Assembly: GCF_932526225.1 (NCBI RefSeq)
Contig: NC_064039.1
Location: 10,682,139 to 10,746,138, forward strand
DNA: 64,000 nt
Reading direction: 5' to 3'
Source: Nematostella vectensis
Taxonomy: Eukaryota; Cnidaria; Anthozoa; Actiniaria; Edwardsiidae
Below are positions 48,856 through 61,793 of this stretch, piece after piece (within the stretch, counting starts at the first letter, position 1; each line of letters opens with the position of its first letter). The notes under the pieces were generated by a model. The model was not told the origin of the DNA. It did not search any database and saw only the letters and a list, made by a program, of their open reading frames with translations. Both the position numbers and the translations under genes were made by a program.

Positions 48856-51800
48856 CTACGCACTGACTGGTGAGTCTATTCTGTGATTTTCAGGGAGCTT
48901 TCTATCTTCTACTATAATACCATTATCTAAAGTTCCATATGTTATTGGACCATGTGTGGGCACATAAGGAACCTTTTTATCAACTGCAGATCTGTAGTAC
49001 TTAGCTTTCCAGACAACTAACAGGGGTATAGATGTACCACATGAGATAAGGGCGGCCCAATTTATCCACCGTGTGCCAAAACGAGGAACCATAGGGAAAA
49101 TATAAAAGATAACTTGTAGAAAATTATTAGAAAATGTAAGACATCCTGATGTTATTCCTTCTGCTATTGGGTATGTTGATTCTACACCAAGCTCAAAGAA
49201 CAAGGGAATTGAACCATTGACAAAAAAGCCACCTAGAATACTTGTTATGTAGAGGAAAATGGTTGATCTTGAATGCAAGATCTTGGCACAGACAAGGGTG
49301 AATATGAGAAGGGAGGCCGTGGCTCCCATCATTAGCGTAATGATGATTGTCTTCATGTATCTTGTGAAATGATCTGCAAAGCTGTGAAATATAAAATATC
49401 ACTTAGATATTTTGAGCTTTTAATGAAATGTTTATACAACATTAAAAAAAAAAACAATGATATGGGCATAGCTCTAAAGCTTTATTATGGGGTGAGATGC
49501 TCAGATTTTAATCGTTATTAATTCATTGTTGTGTGACCTTGGTAACTCCAAAATCCTTATCTTATTTGGGGATAGTTGTAGTCAGTCAACCAAAAAAAAA
49601 ACAATTGCTGGCTTTCATGTTTTTGCTGTTGCATCATAAACTATTTGACTGCACACAGCAACGTAAATTAATTTGGTCACTGTGGTTTGATGGACTCCAT
49701 GCTATTTTCAGACTAGAAATGGACTTGAATTCTCAGCAGTCATGCAACAACAAATTTGGCTATAAGCATATTAGATCATACATACTATGTGTATGTTTTG
49801 CACTCTATATGTAATAAAATTATCAATATTTTTATCATTCATCAAATTTTTGAGGGAGTACAGATACAGGTTTTTCTGCCCATAGTCCTACTTTCTGGGT
49901 ACTCCCCTGGCTAGACCTAAAACAAGACAGTGCAATTCATTTTAATACACAACAGCTGAATTAGTTCTGCTCAAATGTATACTTACATTGACAACGAAAT
50001 CCCAGACAAAGATCCAGCGACCACAGCACCAAAGCCTAGCCAGCCTGCAGTCTTCTGGTCAATGCCAAACTTGGAAAGATTCAGGTCAAGAACTGAACAC
50101 CACCCGCCATATACTCCTGTTGATAGTCCATAGATGAACACTAGCAACCAGAACTGCTTCTTTCTGAGCAGTGCCTTGGCACCCACCATGAAGTCAAGCC
50201 TGCCGATAGCTGCTGTGATACTAGGGGGTGACTTCGGCTTCTTGGGAAAGTAAATGAGGACACAGAGAAACACGAATGTTGTTACTCCAAACTCTAAATA
50301 CATAAGCCTCATGATTTCATCTTTATAATCTTGAATTGTGGTGGCATTCAGAGTTTCTCTCAGTTGATCATAATCTACATTCTGTGTGCTATTTGCTCCA
50401 GATGGGTCGGATACAAGTAAAGGTCCAATCACAAAAGAGAGTGCAGTTCCACTGTAGCAAGCTAATGAGGAGATGGCTGTTGCCGTTGTGCGCTGGGATG
50501 GAGGGAACCATGCTGCTGATACTAATGGGGCTGCTGCCATAGCAACAGGGCCTCCTAACCCTGTTACAAACTGCCCAATGTGGATTAGCAGAGATTGAGA
50601 GGAAGCGTCAAGGGGGATGCACCGTAATCCTGAGCCAATGAATTCAAAGAATGCTGCAAGCACCACTGAAGTTCTTAAACCTTAACAAAAAGAAAATAAA
50701 GAACAGTCGGTTCATATCAATTCAAATAAACTCTAATGCCTGGTGCACACTAGTAACATAGTGACATAACGACTTGGTCGTGCACACTCTTGTCTTTGTG
50801 TGAATGGTTTGACATCTTGATATAAACCTGACATAACAACATAAGTTTTTTCTTTTATGTCGTTATGTGTCATTATGTCCATGTCATTGTGTCAGGCTAA
50901 ACAGAGAGCGCCTACCCATGTCGTTACGTTGTTTTGTCCCTAGTGTGCACCAGGTATAACTAAAACAGGGATTCCAAACTCCTGGTTAGCAAATCAGATG
51001 GAATAACAGTGTATGAAAGAATATTGAAGACTTCAGCTAAATGAAAAATAAAGCTAATAAATAAAGCTAGTAGCTAATAAATCTTAAATTCTTATAGTTG
51101 CTATTTTAAGTTTACAGTGTGCATCATAAGCATGGTGAATTTTGACCGGGGAAAGGGAAACGATAAAACAGGGAATACTAAAACAGGGTAAAATGGAGAA
51201 TATTAAAACGGGGAATTACTAAAACAGGGAATACTAAATCAGGGAATCTCTAAAAGGGGGAATACTAAGACAGGGAATCTCTAAAACGGGGAATACTAGA
51301 ACGGGGAATCTCTAGGGGCAAGCTGTATCGATCGATCACAACAGTTTGAAATACACCTCAGATTTGTCCATCTCTTTTTTCCCCTTTAGTCCACTGCCCC
51401 TACCCTAGGCTCTCATCAGTTTTTACCTCCCTAACCACATCTGACTAGCCGTCGATCTTGCTCCTGGACGATAAGTCACAGCTAGATTTAGTGTGGTGGC
51501 ACATTTATTTCTAATAGCTCTTAAGAAATCTTTCACATTCTTGTTTTGTTTATATATCTATATTTAAATTATTATCCCGCCAAATACCTGATGTACAACT
51601 TGTTCGCTGCTTTGTCTTCCTACTGTTCCTGCTACCTCTCTTCGCGTATAATTTTCACTTAACATGTATCACACTATGATACTTGCGCTAGCTTGGTACC
51701 ATTGTTTCTTGGCCCGGCGCTTAACAGTTACAATCTTCTAGCGCGCATCCCTTCACACTCTCTACACGGCATAATACAACACTCCTATCATGTATCATTG

Positions 51801-54752
51801 GTTATAATGTATATTATAATGGTGATCATGTGGAGGTAAATTGTGGGAATTGTGGGAATTTTATACCTGCAGTATAAAAGTCGCGTGCCAGTGGGCAAAA
51901 TGGCTTTAGTTGTCAGTAGACCTCTTTAATGCAACTATCTCAAAATATTTTCTATCTTAAAATAAATAAAAAGCCCATAAAAAGACTGTATTATCAAAGG
52001 ATATCAGTCCCAAATAACATAAAAATGTGACTTTATGATATCTCAAAATACTAAAAATAGACGGTAAAATGAATTAGAAGTTGGTAAAAAGGCCATTTTA
52101 TCTTTCTGAAAAAAATATCAATCATGTGCGCGGTTAATCAGGTAAAATACAGTACTTTCATTTGTGGTTTTCCATCAAATTTATGAAGAAGGCTTCCTAT
52201 GCTACAAGATGTAAGAGGGGATTTAATAAGAATATGCCATGCTTTTGAGGAATTATTTAACTAACAACATTTGAATGAACTAGATCCACAAACAGAGCGG
52301 GTGTCAACAAAACGAAGACCTAAAACCTAAAACCTGTGACCCCAAAAGCTACTACCCCAAAAGCAACGACCCTCAAAATTTTGCCGTTATTATTTAGCCT
52401 ACCTTGTTTCCCAAAAGGGCTACACAGCGTGGAAGTTTCATGTGGAATCAGTGATCCTTATGAGATAATAAGCTTATTCAATTTTTTTTTGGGGGGGGGG
52501 GGGGGGAAGGGAACTACTTGTGTTTCCAGGTGGTCGTTTCTTAAAACGCCGATAAACTCAGAAACCGGAATGTCACCCGGTAAACAGTTTCTTCCAAAAT
52601 CTTAATTGCCCGCTAACTTACGGGAAATCGCTCCATGTTCTAGTTGTGTCGAGTTGTAGAAAGTTTTCATCACAGAGAAAACCATTCCACTGCCCAGTAA
52701 AAAGTGGGCCAATCAAGGCTTACATCATTTTATCAGATTTCCTTCCAACCAATCAGGTTTCATCTCTGTCAAATGATTTGACTTTTAGCTGTCACAGTGC
52801 TCCTACAAATATAAACAGCTTTGCGAAATTATTAGTTTTTCTACAAAATGAGACTTTATTTACTTGCTCTTTGCCTTTCTTTCAAAAAATGTTGATGCCA
52901 CAGCAATTGTTGGGGTGCAAGTTGTCTACAGACATCGACAAAACTAGGATTTCAATAACTATTTAGCCAATCTATTCATAAACTTTGGAAATTATAATTT
53001 ACTTGTCGGGAACCCGTATCGGTGCGCTATGCAAAAGCTTTGTTTTGATAAACACTCTTCCTCGCCAGGGAGTTCGAAAACTTTTCTAAATTACCGGTAA
53101 TTGCCGGGTCTGTTAGGTTACCGGGAGAGTTTTTGGGATAATTTTTCGGGCAAAGGAGCATGTCTGAAAAATGTGTGCAGCTACAATTTTTAATTGGACA
53201 AATAAACGACGATTAAGAATAGTTTATTGGCGTGCACATGAGGATACTTCCTCCATGAAAAGCCCACAAAATTCGCTGGATTACCTCATTAGGATCACTG
53301 ATTCCATATGAAACTTTCGCGCTGTATAGCCATTTGGGAAACAAGGTAGACTAAATAATAACTGAAATTTTTGGGGGGTCGTAGCTTTTGGGGTCACAGG
53401 TTGTAGGTATTAGGTTTTAGGTCTTTGTTTTGTAGACACCCCAAACAGAGCAACAAAATGTCAAAAGACATCTTAAATTAATAAACTCATCATCAAGTAT
53501 GAATACCTTCTTTGCCTTTTTAATCTCCTTTTCCTTCCCATTCAAGCTAGGTATCAAGTGCACAGGTCTTGGAGAAGTCAATAAAGCGCCATTTGCTTTC
53601 CAGCGTGTTTTAGGAAAATCCTCGCTTTAGCTTATCAGCATCTTCACCATGGGAAGATAACCTCATATAAAATATCAGATTTTAACAGTTTCTTCCTACA
53701 GTTTCATGATTCAGTGGGCTTTGATGGATTCCATAAAAGTTTAGTGAGCTTTCAAAACGATTCATCCACGGCAAAACCCAACGAACGACTGTAAAATCCA
53801 ACTCTGCAATCTCTATTCTTCACAATTTTGACACAAGAGCTGCTGTTCTTCTACTTCTTCAAAAGACGAATTCACTTTGATAAGTTTTCTGCTCAAAACA
53901 AGCAGGAAGAAAACAAAAAAGACGAGCTAGAAAGTAAGAGCAAGTCTTTGTTCAGCAAATTTTGATTTCAAATCTCCCGACTGTGCAGAAATTGTGAGCA
54001 TTGTTTGATCTGAGGTGTATTTCAAACCGTTGTGATTGATCGATACAGCTTGCCCCAGAGATTCCCTGTTTAAGAGATTCTCCATTTTAGTATTCCCCGT
54101 TTTAGTAATTCTTCGGTATTAGAGATTCCTCGTTTTAGTTTTAGAGATTCCCGGTTTTAGTATTCTCTGTTTTAGAGATTCCCCGTTTAAGAGATTCCCC
54201 GTTTTAGAGATTTCCCGTTTAGTATTCCCTGTTTGATCGTTCCCCGTTCCTCGTTTTACAGATAGCCACTAACAAAGTGCTTGACCTCTTTCGTTGGATT
54301 TCAGATCATGCAATGAATCACGTCACACCTACCCTTGTCAAAACCAAGAAAATAAAAAAAAAATCGGAAACCAAAAATCACTCAATCTAAAGAATAATAA
54401 ATAATGCAGTTATTGTCATAAACAAAAATTGCCATTTACCTTTCTCGTCCATTAACCAGGACATGGGCACAACAGCAACAACATAAGAAATCGGGCCCCA
54501 GTCCGCCAGTAGCGTAATTATCGTGTCATCCCAGCCAAACACGACTTTAGAAGTACCCTGAATAGGGCCCCATGAGTTCCAAATGATGTTATTCAGGGTA
54601 GCAACGATAGAAAAGATAAATAAAATGTACCATCGACGCTTGTAAACTTTGCAAGTTGACTGATGAACAGAACCAAGCGATAGATACGGTCGATCTGACG
54701 ACTTCAGTAGCGAAGCTCTCTCCTCAAACGACTTTACCATAGGACTCGACAT
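48856..54752 (-). CDS. SLC49A4: SLC49A4 (DIRC2)-like MFS transporter, second paralogue
   Basis: Exons 54752-54440, 50680-49987 and 49381-48856 fit in phase (1 then 2) and give 510 residues. The first helix region reads RRWYILFIFSIVATLNNIIW then NSWGPIQ. The loop is AAWFPPSQRTTATAISSL. The long C-terminal tail (after KAKYYRSAVDKK) carries a YGTL tyrosine-based motif that could act in sorting. Both introns fall at the same codons and phases as in the gene at 41251, so the two arose by duplication and now lie tail to tail. Intron 1 (50681-54439) is filled by inverted-repeat elements. Confidence 0.75.
50739..50954. mobile_element. MITE family A, copy 3 (best preserved)
   Basis: 216 bp bounded by CCTGGTGCACACTAG and its inverse CTAGTGTGCACCAGG. 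The interior has ACATAACGAC/GTCGTTATGT words in inverted order. No coding capacity and no clear target duplication seen. It lies in intron 1 of the second transporter gene. Confidence 0.7.
51144..54259. mobile_element. Foldback-type element with subterminal 15-16-bp repeats, carrying a nested insertion
   Basis: The left arm (51144-51364) consists of units such as GGGGAATCTCTAAAAC. The right arm (54008-54259) holds the same units inverted (GTTTTAGAGATTCCCCG). The inner limits TTTGAAATACACCTCAG and CTGAGGTGTATTTCAAA also match. Arms built from short tandem units are typical of foldback elements. A 1.14-kb MULE-like element sits inside (52299-53442). No transposase frame. Confidence 0.65.
52299..53442. 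mobile_element. Non-autonomous MULE-like element, nested
   Basis: The left end GGGTGTCAACAAAAC and right end GTTTTGTAGACACCCC form a TIR, and inverted similarity continues for about 160 bp. A 9-bp direct repeat, AAACAGAGC, flanks it at 52290-52298 and 53443-53451. A 9-bp duplication with a G-rich terminus fits Mutator-like elements. The interior has T and G homopolymers and no transposase. Confidence 0.65.
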
Positions 54753-55674
54753 TTTCAGGAGTAAATCAAGCGTTTAGAGAAGTTCCTGCCGTTGGTGATC
54801 TAATACTTCGCAATAAAAAGATTGGAGGTTTCCGTGTATAAATATCGACAAGGCGATAAATAGTTTTCGTTTATACGACTTCCTTGGCGTTATTAACGCT
54901 GCGATCTAAAATATTTTGTACGATCCTCACTGCATTGCATTCTCACATCATTCTCCTCTATATATATAGAACGACGGAATGGCCAGGGTTTTTCTAGATA
55001 TTCATTTCTATTCCAGTTCGTGTCGACCCTTTGCTTGTTGTACCGGTTTCCGACTTTGCGTACCGAAACCCATGTAATCATGTGACTAACACATGCACCG
55101 GAAGTACATACATCTTCTAGATATGTTGGGTAGCCTGTGTTTCGGTTAAAAAAAATGAGAGGGGGAGGGAGGGATAGAGCTCGTGCAAGCAAACATTAGT
55201 AAAGTCGTAGGCTAAATTCAACAAAAACAAAAACTGCGAACGAAGAATATAAGCGTAGATATTGATCCCATATAAAAGGAAATGTATATGAAGACATAAA
55301 AGCGATTTTTGAAATCCTCGACCTCTGATGATTGCCTGACACAGCAGCCGCGCGCGATAACGGCGTGATCTCGAGGCTGCCGCCAACGTCATTTGTAATT
55401 ATGACGTAACAAAAGAAATTGCCATGAGAATGCCAGAAGTGAATGAAAGAGAAACGGAAAGCAACACTGAAAAAAAAAAATTAAGAAACGGTGAAGAAAA
55501 GACAGGCAATCACCAAAACCATTGTGAAAACCAAGTTAAACCTTGCAAAACCAAAACAAAACAAAAAATTCAAATTCAAAGAAAACGGCAATCGACCGAC
55601 AACGACAAGCTGTGATTGATAACCATATCAACAAACGAGAAAAGTATTGAAACATTTAAGCTTCTTTCCAAAAA
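54753..55674. other. Upstream flank of the second transporter gene
   Basis: No gene supported. The lysine-rich open frame at 55424-55615 is low-complexity and has no splice partner. Confidence 0.5.
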
Positions 55675-58135
55675 ATTGCATTCATTCAATGGCATGCCAT
55701 TCAATAATGTGCATTAAGACAAGCATTTAATGGAGTGTCATCATCTACTATGTGCATTACGGAATGCATTCAATGGCGTGTCGTCATATACTATGTGCAT
55801 TACGGGATGCATTTAATGGCGTGTCATCATCTGATATGTGCATTACGGGATGCATTCAATGGCGTGTCGTCATCTGATATGTGCATTACGGAATGCATTC
55901 AATGGCGTGTTACCATCTTCTATGTCCATTAAGGGATGCATTCAATGGCGTGTCATCATCTACTATGTGCGATACGGGATGCATTCAATGGCGTGTCGTC
56001 ATATACTATGTGCATTACGGGATGCATTTAATGGCGTGCCATCATCTACTATCTGCATTACGGAATGCATTCAATGGCGTGTCATCATCTACTATGTGCA
56101 TTACGGGATGCATTCAACGACGTGTCATCATCTACTATGTGCATTACGGAATGCATTCAATGGCGTGTCATCATCTACTATGTGCGATACGGGATGCATT
56201 TTATGGCGTGTCATCATCTACTATGTGCATTACGGGGTGCATTCAATGGCGTGTCATCATCTACTATGTGCATTACGGGGTGCATTCAATGGCGTGTCAT
56301 CATCTACTGTGTGCATTACGGGATGCATTTAATGGCGTGTCATCATCTACTATGTGCATTACGGGATGCATTTAACGGCGTGTTATCTACTATTTGCATT
56401 ACGGGATGCATTCAATGGCGTGTCATCATCTACTGTGTGCATTACGGGATGCATTCAATGGCGTGTCATCATCTAATATGTGCGTTACGGGATGCATTCA
56501 ATGGCGTGTCATCATCTACTATGTGCATTACAGGATGCATTCAATGGCGTGTCATCATCTACTATGTGCATTACGGAATGCATTCATTGGCGTGTTATCT
56601 ACTATGTGCATTACGGGATGCATTCAACGGCGTGTTATCTACTATGTGCATTACGGGATGCATTCAACGGCGTGTTATCTACTATGTGCATTAAGGGATG
56701 CATTCAACGGCGTGTCATCATCTACTATGTGCATTACAGGATGCATTCTATGGCGTTTCATCATCTACTATGTGCATTACGGGACGCATTCAACGGCGTG
56801 TCATTATCTACTATGTGCATTACGGGATGAATTCAACGGCGTGTTATCTACTATGTGCATTACGGGATGCATTCAACGGCGTGTCATCATCTATTATGTG
56901 CATTACAGGATGCATTCAACGGCGTGTCACCATCTTCAATGTGCATTACGGGATGCATTCAATGGCGTGTCATCATCTACTATATGCAATACGGGATGCA
57001 ATGGCGTGTCATCATCTACTATGTGCATTACAGGACGCATTCAATGGCGTGTCATCATCTACTATGTGCATTACAGGATGCATTCAATGGCGTGCCATCA
57101 TCTACTATGTGCATTACGGGATGCATTCAATGGCGTGTCATCATCTACTATGTACATTACGGGATGCATTCAATGGCGTGTCATCATCCACTGTGTGCAT
57201 TACGAGATACATTCAATGACGTGTCATCATTGACTATGTGCATTACGGGATGCATACAATGGTGTGTCATCATCTATTATGTGCATTACGGGATGCATTC
57301 AACGGTGTGTCATCATCTACTATATGCAATACGGAATGCAATGGCGTGTCATCATCTACTATGTGCATTACAGGACGCATTCAATGGCGTGTCATCATCT
57401 ACTATGTGCATTACAGGATGCATTCAATGGCGTGCCATCATCTACTATGTGCATTACGGGATGCATTCAATGGCGTGTCATCATCTACTATGTACATTAC
57501 GGGATGCATTCAATGGCGTGTCATCATCCACTGTGTGCATTACGAGATACATTCAATGACGTGTCATCATTGACTATGTGCATTACGGGATGCATACAAT
57601 GGTGTGTCATCATCTATTATGTGCATTACGGGATGCATTCAACGGTGTGTCATCATCTACTATGTGCATTGCGGGATGCATTCAATGGCTTGTCATCATC
57701 TACTATGTGCATTACGGGATGCATACAATGGCGTGTCATCATCTACTGTGTGCGATACGGAATGCATTCAATGGGGTGTCATGATCTCCTTTGTGTATTA
57801 CGCGATGCATTCAATGGCGTGTTAAAATTTACTATGTGCATTACGGAATGCATTCAATGGCGTTTCATCATCTACTATGTACATTACGGGATGAATTCAA
57901 TGGCGTGTCATCATTGACTATGTGCATTACAGGATGCATTCAATGGCGTGTCATCATCTACTGTGTGCATTACGGGATGCATTTAATGGCGTGTCATCAT
58001 CTACTATGTGCATTACGGGATGCATTCAATGGCGTGTCATCATGTACTATGTGCATTACGGGATGCATTCAATGGCGTGTCATCATCTACTATGTGCATT
58101 ACAGGATGCATTCAATGGCGTGTCATCATCTACTA

Positions 58136-58350
58136 TGCGTATCACGGGATGCACTAAATTTCAACATCCGCTGTATATATTTGAAGACAATACTAATCTC
58201 AAGTTGGCTGTCAGATGGGCTTTTATAAAAGTAGAAGCAGCCAAATCTTTCAACATTGAAACCTTCTTCTATAAAAAGTTTGCGCATTTTGTCAGTCTTT
58301 GCGAGGTTCGATTTGACCTTCAAATATCTACAGATTGAGTTGCCATTTTT
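58136..58350. repeat. ~215-bp insert in the 43-bp satellite, copy 1
   Basis: Starts after CGTATCACGGGATGCACTAA and ends at the next satellite unit. Contains the palindrome CTTTTATAAAAG (58224-58235 region) and a minus-strand open frame of about 60 codons (ends IVFKYIQRMLKFSA). Also found at 58965, 61577 and 63690. Confidence 0.85.
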
Positions 58351-58964
58351 GTACTATGTTCATTACGGGATGCATTCAACAGCGTGTCACCATCTTCAAT
58401 GTGCATTACGGGATGCATTCAATGGCGTGTCATCATCTACTATGTGCGATACGGGATGCATTCAATGGCGTGTCATCACCTACTATGTGCATTACAGGAC
58501 GCATTCAATAGCGTGTCACCATCTACTATGTGCATTACAGGATGCATTCAATGGCGTGTCATCATCTACTATGTGCATTACGGGATGCATTCAATGGCGT
58601 GTCATCATCTACTGTGTGCGTTACGGAATACATTTAATTGGGTGTCATCATCTCCTATCTGCATTACGGGATGCATTCAATGGCGTGTCATCATGTACTA
58701 TGTGCATAACGGGATGCATTCAATGACAAGTCATTATCTACTATGTACATTACGGGATGCATTCAATGGCGTGTCATCATCTACTGTGTGCATTACGGGA
58801 TGCATTCAATGGCATGTCATCATCTAATATGTGCATTACGGAATGCATTTAATGGCGTGTCATCATCTACTATGTGCATTACGGGATGCATTTCATGGCG
58901 TGTCATCATCTACTATGTGCATTACGGGGTGCATTCAATGGCGTGTCATCATCTACTATGCGTA

Positions 58965-59175
58965 TCACGGGATGCACTAAATGTCAACATCCGCTGTATA
59001 TATTTGAAGACAATATTAATCTCAAGTTGGCTGTCAGATGGGCTTTTATAAAAGTAGAAGAAACCAAAGTTTTCAACATTGAAACCTTCTCCTATAAAAC
59101 GTTTGCCCATTCTGTCAGTCATTGCGAGTTTCGATTTCACCTTCAAATATCTACAGATTGAGTTCTCTTTTTCTA
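58965..59175. repeat. ~215-bp insert in the 43-bp satellite, copy 2
   Basis: Same block with the most substitutions (for example CTCCTATAAAACGTTTGCCC). The minus frame remains open. Confidence 0.85.
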
Positions 59176-61576
59176 CTATGTTCATTACGGGATGCATTCA
59201 GTGGCGTGTCATTATCTTCTATGTGCATTACGGAATGCATTTAACGGCGTTTCTTCATCTACTATTTGCATTACGGAATGCATTCAATGGCGTTTCATCA
59301 TCTACTATGTGCATTACGGGATGCATACAATGGCGTGTCATCATCTAATATGTGCGTTACGGGGTGCATTCAATGGCGTGTCATCATCTACTATGTGCAT
59401 TACGGGATGCATTCAATGGCGTGTCATCATCTACTATGTGCATTACGGGATGCATACAATGGCGTGTCATCATCTAATATGTGCGTTACGGGGTGCATTC
59501 AATGGTGTGCCATCATCTACTATCTGCATTACGGGATGCATTCAATGGCGTGTCATCATCTACTGTGTGCATTACGGGATGCATTCAATGGCGTGCCATC
59601 ATCTACTATCTGCATTACGGAATGCATTCAACGACGTGTCATCATCTACTATCTGCATTACGGGATGCATTCAATGGGGTGTCAACATCTCCTATCTGCA
59701 TTACGGGATGCATTCAATGGCGTGTCATCATGTACTATGTGCATTACGGGATGCATTCAATGGCGTGTCATTATCTACTATGTGCATTACGGGATGCATA
59801 CAATGGCGTGTCACCATCTACTGTGTGCATTACGGAATGCATTCAATGGCGTGTCATCATCTACAATTGCATTACGGAATGCATTCAATGGGGTGTCATC
59901 ATCTTCTATGTGCATTACGGAATGCATTTAACGGCGTTTCTTCATCTACTATGTGCATTACGGGATGCATTCAATGGCGTGTCATCATCTACTATGTGCA
60001 TTACGGAATGCATTCAATGGCGTGTCATCATCTACTATCTGCATTACAGGATGCCTTCAATGGCGTGTCATCATCTACTATCTGCATTACGGAATGCATT
60101 TAATGGCGTGTCATCATCTATCTGCATTACGGGATGCATTCAATGGCGTGTCATCATGTACTATGTGCATTACGGGATGCATTCAATGGCGTGTCATTAT
60201 CTACTATGTGCATTACGGGATGCATACAATGGCGTGTCACCATCTACTGTGTGCATTACGGAATGCATTCAATGGCGTGTCATCATCTACAATTGCATTA
60301 CGGAATGCATTCAATGGGGTGTCATCATCTTCTATGTGCATTACGGAATGCATTTAACGGCGTTTCTTCATCTACTATGTGCATTACGGGATGCATTCAA
60401 TGGCGTGTCATCATCTACTATGTGCATTACGGAATGCATTCAATGGCGTGTCATCATCTACTATCTGCATTACAGGATGCATTCAATGGCGTGTCATCAT
60501 CTACTATGCGTATCACGGGATGCATTCAATGGCGTGTCATCATCTACTATCTGCATTACGGGATGCATTCAATGGCGTGTCATCATCTACTATGTGCATT
60601 ACGGGATGCATTCAATGGCGTGTCAACATCTCCTATCTGCATTACGGGATGCATTCAATGGCGTGTCATCATGTACTATGTGCATTACGGGATGCATTCA
60701 ATGGCGTGTCATTATCTACTAGGTGCATTACGGGATGCATACAATGGCGTGTCACCATCTACTGTGTGCATTACGGAATGCATTCAATGGCGTGTCATCA
60801 TCTACAATTGCATTACGGAATGCATTCAATGGGGTGTCATCATCTTCTATGTGCATTACGGAATGCATTTAACGGCGTTTCTTCATCTACTATGTGCATT
60901 ACGGGATGCATTCAATGGCGTGTCACCATCTACTGTGTGCATTACGGGATGCATTCAATGGCGTGTCATCATCTACTATGTGCATTACGGAATGCATTCA
61001 ATGGGGTGTCATCATCTTCTATGTGCATTACGGAATGCATTTAATGGCGTGTCATCATCTACTATGTGCATTACGGTATGCATTCAATGGCGTGTCATCA
61101 TCTACTATCTGCATTACGGAATGCATTTAATGGCGTGTCATCATCTATCTGCATTACGGGATGCATTCAATGGCGTGTCATCATGTACTATGTGCATTAC
61201 GGGATGCATTCAATGGGGTGTCATCATCTTCTATGTGCATTACGGAATGCATTTAACGGCGTTTCTTCATCTACTATGTGCATTACGGGATGCATTCAAT
61301 GGCGTATCATCATCTACTATGTGCATTACGGAATGCATTCAATGGCGTGTCATCATCTATTATGTGCATTACGGGATGCATTCAATGGCGTGTCATCATC
61401 TACTATCTGCATTACGGGATGCATTCAATGGCGTGTCATTATCTACTATGTGCATTACGGGATGCATACAATGGCGTGTCACCATCTACTGTGTGCATTA
61501 CGGAATGCATTCAATGGCGTGTCATCATCTACAATTGCATTACGGGGTGCATTCAATGGCGTGTCATCATCTACTA

Positions 61577-61793
61577 TGCGTATCACGGGATGCACTAAAT
61601 TTCAACATCCGCTGTATATATTTGAAGACAATACTAATCTCAAGTTGGCTGTCAGATGGGCTTTATAAAAGTAGAAGCAGCCAAATCTTTCAACATTGAA
61701 ACCTTCTTCTATAAAAAGTTTGCCCATTTTGTCAGTCATTGCGAGGTTCGATTTGACCTTCAAATATCTACAGATTGAGTTGCCATTTTCTAC
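61577..61793. repeat. ~215-bp insert in the 43-bp satellite, copy 3
   Basis: Nearly the same as copy 1, but with one T missing in the palindrome (GGGCTTTATAAAAG), which shifts the minus frame. Confidence 0.85.
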
